Source: Rhea pennata (lineage: Eukaryota; Chordata; Aves; Rheiformes; Rheidae). From it: a stretch of 64,000 bases of DNA. A model generated the notes under the pieces. The model saw only the letters and a list, made by a program, of their open reading frames with translations, had not been told where the DNA came from and searched no databases. The stretch is from the NCBI RefSeq assembly GCF_028389875.1, contig NC_084665.1, forward strand, positions 6,139,501 to 6,203,500, read 5' to 3'. The position numbers and the translations under genes are program-made. Shown piece by piece: positions 51,030 to 63,010 of the stretch (the first letter of the stretch is position 1; the number at the start of each line of letters is the position of its first letter).

Positions 51030-51236
51030 CTAATTATGGGATAATTCTTTTATTGCTGTGTGGTGCCATAAGGTTACCAAACGGCTGCTTCCACAGACCA
51101 CTTGCCACTCTTCCTGCGACAGAGCCCATTCCAGCTCAGCTCGTTGTTTGCTGAGAAAGGGCTTGTTTAAAACTTGCTCTAATGCAGCACGCAGGCTCTG
51201 TAACCCTGTCGTCACGACCTGCTCGCCTGAAGTGAG
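51030..51236 (-). CDS. Unassigned candidate terminal coding exon
   Basis: I do not recognise this gene. The minus strand shows a TGCTAAC branch-point-like heptamer (51255-51249), then ATTCTTTTAG and an open frame of 68 codons ending at TAG (51032-51030). The segment is richer in G+C and CpG than the flanking AT-rich DNA. The translation starts LTSGEQVVTTG and looks like folded protein: a helix-like stretch around residues 11-28, a QRAELEWALSQEEWQVVC block (31-48) and an amphipathic end (RLVTLWHHTAIKELS). There is no in-frame ATG near the start, so it would be an internal or terminal exon. An AATAAA (51054-51049) lies inside the frame 17 nt before the stop. It could be the last exon of a neighbouring gene (SHLD1 flanks CHGB on its 5' side in human and would be on this strand), an alternative CHGB 3' exon (CHGB exon 4 also ends in phase 0), or a fossil exon. 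Confidence 0.45.
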   Translation of the reverse strand, partial: LTSGEQVVTTGLQSLRAALEQVLNKPFLSKQRAELEWALSQEEWQVVCGSSRLVTLWHHTAIKELSHN

Positions 51237-51643
51237 CTAAAAGAATATGTTAGCAAAGCACCTCTTCACTAGGTGATTAAATTAACGACACTACTTAATT
51301 TGAATGAGTGCCATAACCAATCAGCTACATAATGTATTAATTCTGAAGTACTACGTATTTTTCAAATCCATTTGGTGATACAACCTTTTTGCTTCTTTAA
51401 TGACTAATTTCCAGAACTAAATAATTCACAGGGCATTTCTGAGTTACTAGAGCAAATTATCAGGGTTGTTACTTACCTCTCACGGTTTTGCTACTGGCAA
51501 ATGAAAAGCATAGACAGCTTCCTCTTAACCTTGTAAAAATAACATTTTGTACAGAATCTGTTCATCTCATACAGATTACTTCAAAATAACTCCAATCATT
51601 CACTTGAATAAGGAAGGAGAAAGTTTGATCCAAGATAAATGTT

Positions 51644-51649
51644 TTTATT
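51644..51649 (-). terminator. CHGB: Candidate CHGB poly(A) signal
   Basis: The minus-strand AATAAA lies about 290 nt past the CHGB stop codon, giving a short 3' UTR. No closer AATAAA was noticed. Confidence 0.55.
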
Positions 51650-51934
51650 ATTTCAAACTCAGACAAATATTTTTGAAGAACACAAAACACATTTATTTTC
51701 ACAAGCATATTAAAAATTGGCCTTGCATGAAAGTTTAATATTAAAATTCATGCTATTCAGATTTCAATAGCATAATAGCAAATTAAAGACATTTTCAGCT
51801 CTATAAATCACTACGCTATAGTGGACAGTAAATAGTATTTCCTGGTTTTAGGGCAAACAACAATCTAGTGGCAGTGAATTTACCACATAATACAAGTGTT
51901 GTGAGTACCGATACACCTAGCTTTGAAGTCATCT

Positions 51935-54900
51935 TCAGCCTCTCCTGTTGTCATTAAACTTCTCAGCTATTTTCTGTAGTTCCAGATCCATAGCGGCTAG
52001 GTTTTCCAGTTCTTTTTCCTGTAAAAAGAAAAGCATTTTACACAAAGCATGTTAGCAAATGTTTTATTCCATGTAAATGGGAAATGCGGATGCACTTCCT
52101 CAGACAGACATCTCCCTGTACTTACTAGTCCCCCCACGCAGCCTTTCAGGGGTTTTTTGTTTTGTTTTGTTTTACTCAAAGCTGCAGAGGGAATAGTTCT
52201 GGTGCGTGAGTCCGTTCTATACAGGTAAAAATTCTGAGCAGAGTCCACTCAGCACAGTGGTATCTGTATGATACGGCAGTGACCAAATCCCACGTAACTG
52301 CATCTTACGCTTTAGGTTTGTCATTTTGGGGTGCTAACAGTTTTGCAGCATGTTCTTTGGAGGTTTGTTCAATTTTGTTTTTAACTGAACTAGCATGGGG
52401 GGAAACACTGAACATACTCACTCTGACAGCAGGACCTAACTACAGCTTGATCTCTTTAGGTTTCAGAATGGCAGTACCTAGCGACTCCTGCTATTTCAAA
52501 GCTGTTCATCCTAGCAGCGTGAAGTCACTTCTGTCTAGATTAAGGTCCCTTAAAGACTGCAACTTATGGTCATAATGATTCTGGTCTTAGGACAAATAAC
52601 AAGCACCGTGTGCCATAAAAGAAGTTCTCCCATGTTACCAATGCTGGGGAGAACAGCTTCTCCTGCTCATCATGACTTGCTACCACGCTTCAGCCTGTAT
52701 ATAAATTCCCATTAGCCTCTCCCCTGCTCACAGTCCACATCAGGTTTGTGTGACAGACACAGCAGCGTATGTGGCAGGCAACTAGCTCATGGGTGGAGAC
52801 TCTTCATCTTCCTAGACACAAACGCGTAATGAAGTCCAACATAAAAAGGCTCCATACACCTGGCACCTGCAGGAGATGGGCATGCAAGGGTAAACCAAGT
52901 TCTACTCTGCAGTTAGAGTCAGGACGCCAAGTCAATCAACAGGGTCTGTAAGACCCTAGAGGGAGAGGTAAGGCCCAAAGAGGAAGAAAATCTTCCTGAC
53001 GTGCTGCGGACGGGCACTAACGTAAATGCGCATTGTCTTTATTTTTACAAACTGGGCCCTGGAACAGCTCCACTGAGTTCATTCAGAAAATTTCATCAAA
53101 TTGCTGAAATCTGTCTCTTAATGTGACTTTATTTTTTTTTTAATTGCAGTTTATCAGCATTCTTGGAAATGGATTTTAAAAATAAGCATCTAACATCATG
53201 TGTGCGACATATTAGCTTCCTTTAGCTATTCAGAGAAGCACCTACACATACCTCCTCTTCTGTCAGAGGCCTCTGGCTCAGATTTCCCTTGTCATTCCTG
53301 ATCATGTGACGTTTTTTCATGTCTTCTCCGGAATCATACAACTCTGGAAATTCAGCTGACTTCTTCCTGTAATTCAGAAGTTGTGCAAGTTGATCCATCC
53401 TGTTGTATTGCCTTTTCGTATCGAATCTGTTGATTTTGCCGAGCTTCCTCTTCTCAGTGCGTCCATGGTTCAGAGCATTCAGAATTTGCTTCTTCTCCCA
53501 CCAGTCATAGTCATTATATTCAGGGAAAAGATTCTTCTCGCTCAGGGTGGGCCTGACGTCCTCTTTGCTCTCCAGAAACTGCTCTCCCACGTTGTCCTTC
53601 TTCTCAAAGTGACGGCTTTTCCACCACAGCAATGGGTAGAAAGAGCTGTACGATGCTGTGGTTCTCTTCTCGGTCTCTGCAGGGAGATGGCTTTTGTACT
53701 CTTCCCTCTCCGCATATCTTCCTTCCTTCATATTCTCTTCACTTTCTATTTGATCGCTGCTGTGATGCTTTTCTGCTTCCTTCTCCTCCTCACTGTTGCC
53801 AGGGTAGTGCTGCTGCTCTACACTGTCCCTGTCCTCCATGCTATAGTGTCTTCTGACCTGCTCTTTGCTCTCTCTAACGTGCAGTTGCTGTGTCTCTTCA
53901 TCTTCGTTGTCCTGCAAGTGGTGTCTTCTTTCACTGTGGTGCTGCTTCTCCTCCTTGCTGCCTCCACTGTGATACCTGTCGAGCTCTTCCTCACCTTCTC
54001 CATGATATGCCCTGCCCTCAGAATGGTGTCTCCTTGCCTCATGTGATCCATCGTGGTGTCTCCTCTCCTCACGCCATTTTTCATTACTTTCTTCACTTTG
54101 GCGATGCCTCTTACTTTCCTCTTCACTGCTCTCTTCACTCTGCTGCCATCTCTCCCTGCGCTCCTCACTTCCCTGATCTGTATACCTCTTTTCCTCCACC
54201 TCTTCAGACGCATGTCTCCCATGATAACCTCCCTTCTCCTCACGATGCCACTCAGACTCTTCATGGTGGTGGTTCTGATGGCGGTTCCTTCTGTCCCAGA
54301 GACGGCCCTCCTCTGCATTTGATTCCTCAGCTAGTTTCTCACCACTACGGCCTTTCGTCTCTTCAGAGTCACCCGTTCTGTGCTTCCTGTAGTAATGTTT
54401 TGGTTTGTAGGCTTGCTTTGCCTCCTCTGCTTCTTCACGATCCTGCTGATGGGAGGAATCACGTTCGTTAGACTCATGATAGTATTTTCCACTTCTTTCT
54501 TCTTCCCCCTCCTCACCCTCATGAATTCTCTTGTCAGGACTTTCGGTTCTCTCCTCTGAATGCATCCGGCCTACGGGACGTTGATTTATCTGGTCGGGGA
54601 ATTCCTCTGTGCTCATGGACTTCTTGCTGAGAACAGCATGTTCTGCCTCTTCATCATGATGCCTGCTCTCTTTGCTGTCATCTTCCCTGTAGTAACTATT
54701 CTCATCCTCTTTTCTGATCTCCTGGTGGTTTTTCTTTTCTTCGGTACGGAGTCTGTCTTCATGAGCCTCGTGAACAGATATGTTGCGTACATCCTCCTCT
54801 TCCTTGCTTTTGTCTTCCTCAGGACCAAGTTTCTTTTCATCACTTCCTTCCATATGTATTTTAGATTCCATTTCAGTCTGGCCTTGTTCTTTCTCTGCAC

Positions 54901-57900
54901 TCCCAATATGATGTTTTTCATTCTCTGCTGGGTCTTTCAAATTTCTCACTTCGAGTTGTTTGTCTTCGTTTTTATCTCTGTTATTTTTGCCACCTACAAT
55001 AACAAAAGTAGCTTAATGAAGTACTCTAACTCTACGCTGAAGCATTTCAGTTTAAATGGATAACTGGGTTTCCAAAGTAGCAAAAAGATACGGAAAGAAC
55101 TAATGTTTTAATCCTGCTTTTAAAGCTTGTCATTGTCTTCTGTTTTGAACGTTTGGAAAAGCATTAATTAATTTTCACTTAATTTGGTATTTTAAAAGTT
55201 CCATTGAAATTTCCAGAATTATTTTCCTATTCGGCTTCTGTATGTATTTTAACAGTTACTATTTTTAGTACCAAACTCATTTCCATTAAAAAAAAGAAAA
55301 AGTAAATGGAGCTTTGTTCAGTTTTTTTTAAAGTTGGGCGTTAACTATCACATATATTTATTCACAAAAAAGCGAACCATTTATTCCAAATTGTTCAAAA
55401 ATACCTGAGGTATGGTGAAAACATGCCTTTATCAAATATTAGACATTCTAAATTGCACCAAAATGAAAGAAAATCGTCATTTTGCAGCAGCTCTGTTTAA
55501 TCAAAATCATATACCTTCCACTATTTCCAAAACACTGAATTTTGCAGTCTGACTCTGACCACAACAGTAACAGAATATTTCTATGAAGATATTTCTGCTT
55601 CACTCTGGTCCTCGTGACATCAGAAGTCAGTCACAAATCCTAAAAGTTCAAAAAATAGCTTCTCAGGTATTTGAAGTTAGCTCATTATTTCTGAAAATCT
55701 TCCAGTTATCTGGTATTCTTAGAGGAGATCTGTCCAAGGGCAAAAAAAGGTCCTTACCCTGTTCCCAGCATCTTCGTTTCTCAAAAGAGGGACAACAGAC
55801 AGGTGTATCTGAAACTAACAGTGTGATAAGGCTTAATGCCTAGTGATAGTTATTATCTCCTCAAAACTTGGCCTGAGCTAGATACAAATCATCATTTGTT
55901 CACCTGGTGTGAAACATCCCGAAGAAATATCCCAGGTATGTTACGCACGTCTTCCTAAAGCCTTAAATGTGACCCTCTTCCAATTACTGTATTAGGACCA
56001 TGCAAAATTTCATCTACAAACAAGCAGAAGACAGATTATGGGTTTCATTATTGCTTCTTCTGGCAGGTAAGTTCAAGAGCTTGTTTGTTGTTCTGTAATC
56101 AAATAAATAATACGCTGGACAGGGAAGTATGTAGACTTTGGAGTTCTGCAGTGTCAAACTCGGCCACTGTTCACTACAGCCAGCAATCAAGCACGCAAAC
56201 AGGTTTATACATCGAGGCAACTAAATACCTCGCTGCAGGAAAGCTCATTGGCCACGAGGGCTCCCAAGGAAATTTTCACTGCACATCTCCAGGGCTCTTG
56301 AAACAGTGCCACAAACTTTATAGCTTCCGGGCTGGTTACAACCTAATTGAGAGGCTCCCTCTCCTGTGCCAGGCACCAGTTAGTTGCCACCGGACGCAGG
56401 AGCCTTGTTGATTTAAGAGGAAGTTATTTGAAGCCAGTTCCTATGCTCTGACATGGGCTCAGCATCCCATTCCAGACACGTTTGTTGATCTCCTAGGCTA
56501 GTTGAAGAGATTACCTACTTTCCTCAGACTTTGAAGATGGCTTAAGTGCAGAGCACCATGCAAGAGTTAGCCAGAAATCCCTGAAGTTCCCAGATAAGGC
56601 TGTTTGCTCTTTGGACAAGACGGGAAACAAAAGGTGGTAAGAATCATTAGACTGAAATTACGAGGCACCAGATTCACACAGGCTGAAATAACAGTTCAGA
56701 CAAGGCAGGATCCATTTGCAAGTTTTCTCCAAGTTACCTACAAGAGGGTCTAATGCTGAAATGCATATTTTGCAGGAACATTCCTAACTTGCCCACATAA
56801 CCCCAGGCTGATCTTAGAAATAAAAATGAATCAATGGCCCACTGCAAAATCAGAGTTGTAGGATTAGAGAGAGGGGAAAAAAAATTACTATTCATGTTAT
56901 TTGCACTTGGCAACAACCTGAACAAGTCTGAAGTTCTTTGACTCTTAAATTGAGATGATGAGCTTGTAAAAGACAAGACAACATCTTGTCTTGCAAGCTA
57001 AAGCAATGGCACATCATGGATAACATGATGTACTTAACTTCCAAGATAGCATTCTTATGTATGAAATTAAAATGATGGATGCTTCTGTCCTGCAAAATGA
57101 GAACATTGGTTTATAAAATTAACAGTAGTTATCAACCAAATTCCTTTCACAAGTTTGGATAACGTTGTACTTACTCTTCTTAAGGATTTCTTTGCACTCA
57201 GGATTAATTGGTGGTGCATTTGGTTTTGACAGAGCATTGGAGAGAACTTCTACTATACACTGTGTTACCTAGAAGAAACAAAAATGAAGAAAGAGATTGT
57301 CACGGTGAAAATGGAAATCCTGCTTCTGGCCAATGATACAAGAAATTAGTGAGGAAGATCAGTTTAGGGTTAGATTTGAGACTAATATTTACAAGCTTCG
57401 AGTAATTCCTAGCTCTGCCAGGACCTCCTGTATCTTTAGGCAAGTCAGTCACTCTGCTCCTCACTTATCAGCAAGAGGAGGATAATCGTTACCTCTTTTT
57501 TTCCCTCCTCTTTTGTTTGCACAGGCAACAGGCTCCTATTGTAGGTTTTTTAAATATTAAACATCCTATTCAGTACAATGACAAGTCAAACATGTAGTAT
57601 GAGACCTTTCAAAAAATAATCAACACAGTCGACATACGAGCATCATCCTTTAGGACCTGCCCCAACAAGGCCTCACCAGAAGTATTACTTGGATTGTCAA
57701 TAAAGCAAAAAACACCTTTTTAGCCTTTGAAAGACTTATGCTTCACAAAGTATTTCAGGATTTTAATTTGAGGATTTCCAAGCACCTTTGTCTGTGCCGC
57801 AAGCCCTGCCTCTCTCAGTACCTGACATTTAACTAGACTCTTCCAGAAGAAGAAATCAATTGGTTTAGGAAGGCATCACAGCCACCTCTAACTCTGACCT

Positions 57901-60900
57901 TCCTACTAAAATAGCTTTTCTGTGCAAACTAATGCAAAGCGATTTTCAGGTGTTGAGGTTTCTGGTTGTGAGTGACCAGATCCCAAGCGATACACACACT
58001 CCGTAGGCTGACAAGTCTGGGAGACTGGGATTAGATGAGGAAACAGTTGTATGGCAGCCTGTCCTTTAACAGTTTTCAGTTATTTGAAGGTGTTTACTAA
58101 TTTGAATTATCATTCTGTGAACCAGGGGAGAGGGCCTGATGTCAGACTGTGAGAGCATCCAACAGCATTTATTTCCACAAATAGGTTAAGAACCTCTTTC
58201 CAAATAAAGAGATCTGAGGGTTGCCTTAGAGTTCCCTACATACTTACTAGCCATAGGTATTTCTCAATATTTCACCGTTCTTCAAATTTGCCATCTCACT
58301 TTTTACAATCCTTCTACTTGCCCTATTGAGCAGTATTTCAGATCATTTTGCAGGCAGCTGTAAAGATACAATTTGAAGAGTACCAGACTGACTCAAGAAG
58401 CTAGCTTCCACTTTCAAATGCAGAGACACACACAGGTATCTTCTGCTTGCTAAAGGGACTCAGAGTCCAAATCAGCGATGATCTCTTTAAGTTTACCCTT
58501 AGGGGAAAAAAATAACATTATCCTGTGAGTTTAAAAACAAACCTGGAGCCAGAACAGCAGAGAACATGTGACTTATTTGCTGAAATTTGCTTTGACATAA
58601 AGCTACTCACCATTTCTTCAATATGGTCTTTTTCTGCTGGAATTGCACTGACACCTACAAGAAAAATAAATTATTACAGACATTAATCCTGGCAACAACC
58701 ATAAACATCACTGGCAGGAGATCTCAGTCAAAATGGCCTGATGAGACTGTTCACTTGAATTTTGGGCTGGCAGGGCAGTCCAACAAGACACATTCGCATT
58801 ACCTCTTTTCTTTTTTCAAGAAGGACAAGCAGCATAAAGCTGTAGCCTAACATGAGAAGAGGCATGCTGACATTTCTAGCATAAAAAAATACGCACCATG
58901 AAAACAGAAAGCAGTACCCAAATTCCAAGAACAGAGCTTTACAGCAAGTTGGTTCTTCACATAGTTACACATCTTTGGTGGTAAAAGAAGAGGAAACAAA
59001 CAAGGCCTAATTTCACTTCAAAAGTTACTTTGGCTTTTGCAAGGAGTTCAGGTCACTTCTTCAACAGGAGAGCAATCTTCAAGCTGGAAAGCAGCTACTA
59101 TCCCAATCCTGTCTCACCTGGACAGCAGGAGCCTCCTTGAAAGGAGACAGAGCCAGGAAGGTACAGGAACGCTTCCCTTCAATGTCTCTGCCAAGAGGTC
59201 CAGTTAAAATAAATAAAATAAATCATTTCCCAGTGGAAAAAATCCCATGGGAAGGAAATGGCCCAACCAGTCCTCTGTCCTGAATAGGCTGAGGGTATTT
59301 AACACCTCCCTGCGCTAGCTCTACTGCACTGAGTCCAAGGTAGTTTCTTTTGGAAAGAAGCTGCAAGCGAAACTTCACGTTGCTTTATTCTGCTGTAGAC
59401 CTTCTACTGGGTAAGGAGCTTGGCTGCTGTGCCTTAATAAGCCACATACTCCTGGAGATCTGCAGAAGCGAAGTTCAGCCACTCTGCCAGTCACACACGA
59501 GCGTTCAGAGGCGAGGGTGGGTGCACCCCTGCTTCACAGACTTACCGCCCGGTGTACAGCGCCCGAACAAACAGCTCGGGGCGGGATGCTGAAGTTCTAA
59601 CACAAGTCACCACCATCTTCAATTCAGATATCACCTTCTCTACAATACTGCTTTGGTGGGCTTTTCAACAGTGAAAGATCTTCTATAACGGATGGACACA
59701 CAGGAGATCCTGGAGATGACTGGGACAGTTTACCCTCTCTTACACCACCACAGGAAAACTAGAGGCTGCCCTCCGGAGGTTTCCCAAAAGCAGAGAGGAG
59801 CTTGTGGCCCCGCACTCTGCTGAGTCTGCAGAGGAAGGAGACACCCCCTTTGGCATTGACTCTGTGTGTGATAACTGGACACGATACAGTAATAACACTT
59901 CATATTTCTACTGTCCTCTATTTTTGCCTCCTCCTCCAGCCCAAAACAGAGATGCAGTAAAGAATACACTCCTCCAGTGCCTGCCTCTCCTCTGAGCGCA
60001 CAACTGCTACCACAGAAGGATCCTGCACTCGGCTAGCACAGAAGGGATTCCCCTAAAAATAGCATTATAGCCCTACTAGATCATTTCCCCTGAACACCAG
60101 GTGCTGTACGGGGGAGATGGCACAATATACAGCCAAACCTCTCCTTCGTTTTTAGTGCTCCGGTGCCGATGGAGAGAGGCTTTAGCATGCTTTATTTACT
60201 AATCTCGTTTGCAAATCACCACCACAGTTCTCCTGCTGTTGCAGTCTAACCTGCCTGCATCTCCCACCTGAGCATGAAGAATAAGGAAGTGCTTAACTGC
60301 AAGAGTGGGAGATCGGCAAAGTCCCTTCCGTGTGTTGTCCACTAAAAAGACATTCTCCAAACCCCACAGAGGCTGGAGGTACTGCTCCTGCCGTATCTCC
60401 TGTGGCAAGAGCTGCTTAGAGCCTCCACTCATGCACAAGCAGAGGCGATGACTCACTCCATTGCCTCTACCCACCTTGGTGAGTCCTGTTATCTAGCCCA
60501 TGAGCAATCTGGAGAGGCACAAAAGCGAACATCCGATTTTGTCCTCCATAACGATCCTGCCAGAGCACACCTCCTTCGAGTTGCATCTGTTTGATGTGGT
60601 AAAACATGAGACCGACAAGCCTCAAAACGTCTTTGCGCTATTAGAGATGCCAGCTTCAGGTCTGACTCCCGAGAGTTGTGTCAGTGGTACGTGAACACAA
60701 AGTCAGGCTGCCTGACTAGCTTTGCTCCGTCATTCCGAAACTCCAGTCTCTCCGAGGAGATTTACAGGGAGATTAATGACCGTTAAACAAGTGCTTGCCT
60801 GGCAATGAAAGCCAATGGCACAGACAAAGAGGAAGCATTAGGCTATCACAACAATAGCTTAAGAAACCCGTCAATACTGGACATATGTCCTATCACTCTG

Positions 60901-62879
60901 CCTGGAGGAACGAGATTAATATCAAATCCACCCCGAAGCCTGAAATAATACACCGAGGCACCTGCTGTGCTCCAGCTGCGACAGGAAGCCCTCGGGGAGT
61001 CCGCACGCCCCACTTCACACCAGCGCTGGCAGCACGAAGCCAGGGCGGCTGGCGAGAGCGCTCCCCTCCCCGGCCCGCCGCCGGCCGAGGAGAGCAGAGC
61101 GGGCGAAGGGCACCCTGCCTCCCCCTCCGCGCACGCTCAAGGTGCCCCAGCGCGGCCGACACCGCCGGGCTGCAAAGGGCCCACCCCGCTCACGGGTCAC
61201 TGCCGAGCAGGGACGCGGCAGCCGCGGCGGCTCCGGGGTTTTGCGGTAGAAACCGAGGCAGCGCGTGTCCCGAGAAGGAAACCCTTCCCCGGCCTGTGAA
61301 GGAGAAACTAAGCCACAGAAAGCCGTGGGAACGCGTCCACCTCCCGAGCTCAACCCGCCCGGGCCATTACAATCGCGTTACCTGGTTTTGCGAAAAAGCT
61401 GAGACCTAACGAGAATTGCTGAAGAGAGTAAGAAACACAGACTCTCCACACCTGTGACAACAACGCAGGGCAAACCCGCATGGCTTTCGCTTACCTCTCC
61501 AAGACCGAGCGCATCTCCCGGTGTGTCCCTGCTATTTTAATCCCTAGGTAGCTTTTCTCATTAATGCTGATGACTCAGAATACTGCTGCCATCCCTGATC
61601 AAAATTTCCAGCAAAGCCCTTTCGTAGCACAGATCACGGAAACTTCAGCATGTTCATTTGAAGAGGGAACACTAGAAAGCTCTTGAAGTTAACGTTATCA
61701 CTGACTCCTAACCCTCACGCAAACTCCTTAGCAGGGTAGCTTAGAGGATTCTGGTTGACAGGTGAAAGCAAAACAGCCAAAATGGCCACAGAGAGCAATC
61801 TGAATAGTTTGAGGGCACTAAACATATACAAACATTTGACAAGAAATCTCACTAGGTCTGTGGAGCAAATCTGATGGGTGGGATCTTTCCCCATCTTCCA
61901 CCCGCCATCATTTAATTATTTATTATAACAAGGATACTTCAGGGCAATTACTTTTTGCAGCTTTATTGGGTTTCTGTACAAGTCCAAACAGGTTTCCACT
62001 GCTAATATACCTAAAGCTGAACCACCCAACCCAGAGTTACACTGATTATTTGCAGAAATTATGCACCACATATAAGATCTATAAAGCTAAACGATTGTCT
62101 CATCTCACCATGCTTAATTTTAATTTCACAGTTTGGTTTTAATGTTTAATGCTACGCATGAAAAACAAACGGTTAAAGCTGTAGACTCACTACTTTAAAA
62201 TCAGCTCCCAGTAACTATAATTAGCTGGTAAAACCTCGATAGAGTTTCTGAATAAACGTAAGACTGAAAAGTCTTTGCAGAAAGAAACACGGTTGTTGTG
62301 TTGGGGGAAAAAAATAAAAATAGCTGCTTAGCCTTTGAACAGCGTGAGTAAAAGGTTCGCGCCTCGCGTCGGGCACAGCGCCGTCGGTCCCGCCGGCACG
62401 CTGCGCGGCGGGCAGCGCGGGGGAGCGCGGGGCGGCGCGGCGGCCGCCGCGGGCGCGCAGCGCGGCGGGCTCTCCGCGCCACCTGCTTCTCCTCGCCCTC
62501 CGCCGGGCGAGCGCTCAGGCCCTCCTGAAAATCCCGGAGCATCGCGCCCGGCCGCCCGCCGCGCCCCTACAACGGGCCTGAGGGGACCCCCGCGCCCACC
62601 CACGAGCCACCGTGACGTAGAGCGGGCGAGCGTGACGTCACCCCCCCACCGATGGCGTCACCGCGGGGGCTGAGGGGAAAGGGGAAGAGCCGCCCGCGCC
62701 CTCGCGCTCCCCCTCACGGCAGGGCAGGGCAGGGCGCGCGCGCAACGGCCGCAACGGCCGCAACGGCCGCACCCGCCGCGCGCCTCAGGCAACGGCCGCG
62801 CGCGCGCGCGCCCCGCGCCCCCCCGCTCACCTGCCAGGGCGGCGGCCCCCAGGAGGCCGAGCAGCGCCAGCGGCGCCAT
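51935..62879 (-). CDS. CHGB: CHGB, chromogranin B (secretogranin-1), complete (5 exons, 670 aa)
   Basis: Chromogranin B is an acidic cargo and matrix protein of dense-core secretory granules in endocrine and neural cells, and a precursor of peptides cut at dibasic sites. Exons (minus strand): 62831-62879, 58611-58654, 57175-57268, 53252-54993, 51935-52018. Phases close to 2013 nt. Residues 1-16 or so ([17 protein letters not shown]) form a signal peptide. The granin N-terminal disulfide loop is present, with C35 and C56 the same distance apart as C37-C58 in human, within [13 protein letters not shown]. Exon 4 encodes residues 63-643, a low-complexity Glu/Ser/Arg/His region with many KR, RR and RK sites. 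Near its end are conserved blocks: [27 protein letters not shown] and [17 protein letters not shown]. Exon 5 encodes [19 protein letters not shown], the conserved C-terminal (secretolytin) region. Human is 677 aa. The central part diverges and is unusually histidine-rich. Confidence 0.97.
53381..54949 (-). repeat. CHGB: Low-complexity Glu/Arg/His/Ser-rich coding tract inside CHGB exon 4
   Basis: The coding strand is purine-rich (GAA, GAG, AGA, CAC codons). Its antisense therefore shows several long pyrimidine-rich ORFs on the plus strand and in the other minus frame that are not genes. The protein side carries repeated SEE, RRHH and EESKEE-like units. Confidence 0.7.
62613..62660. promoter_or_regulatory. 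CHGB: Cluster of CRE-like sites in CHGB intron 1
   Basis: A perfect palindromic CRE, TGACGTCA, lies at 62633-62640, with TGACGTAG at 62613-62620 and a GGCGTCA half-site at 62654-62660. Three CREB/ATF-type sites thus fall within 48 bp, about 220-270 bp downstream of the CHGB start codon. Granin genes are known to respond to cAMP through promoter CREs, so these may add to that response. Binding is inferred. Confidence 0.6.
62742..62811. repeat. (GCAACGGCC)3 and CG-dinucleotide repeats in CHGB intron 1
   Basis: Three exact 9-bp units (62742-62768) are followed by another CAACGGCC copy and a run of alternating CG to about 62811. The CG run is Z-DNA prone. The block lies immediately downstream of the exon 1 splice donor. 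Confidence 0.85.
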
Positions 62880-63010
62880 GCTCCTGCTCGGCTCGGCGCG
62901 GCGCGGCGCGGCTCGCCGCCGCTCGCCGCTATTTAAAGCGCGGAGCGGGGGCGGAGGTAGACGGGCGGGGGGCCCCGCCGGGAGCCTGCGTCACTGCGAG
63001 CCCCCGGGGC
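62880..63010 (-). promoter_or_regulatory. CHGB: CHGB core promoter (TATA-like plus CRE-like)
   Basis: Reading on the minus strand, TGACGCA (62993-62987), a CRE-like site, is followed about 50 bp later by TTTAAATAG (62937-62929), a TATA-like box, then the ATG at 62879. This CRE-then-TATA order matches the known granin promoter plan. It predicts transcription starting about 25-30 bp past the TATA-like box and so a short 5' UTR. The surroundings, 62340-63240, are a CpG island. Confidence 0.65.

Noticed and set aside
53381-54471. Long plus-strand ORFs (up to 221 codons) and a 166-codon second minus-strand ORF over CHGB exon 4
   Set aside because: They are shadows of a purine-rich low-complexity coding exon, with pyrimidine-rich hydrophobic translations and no splice or start context of their own.
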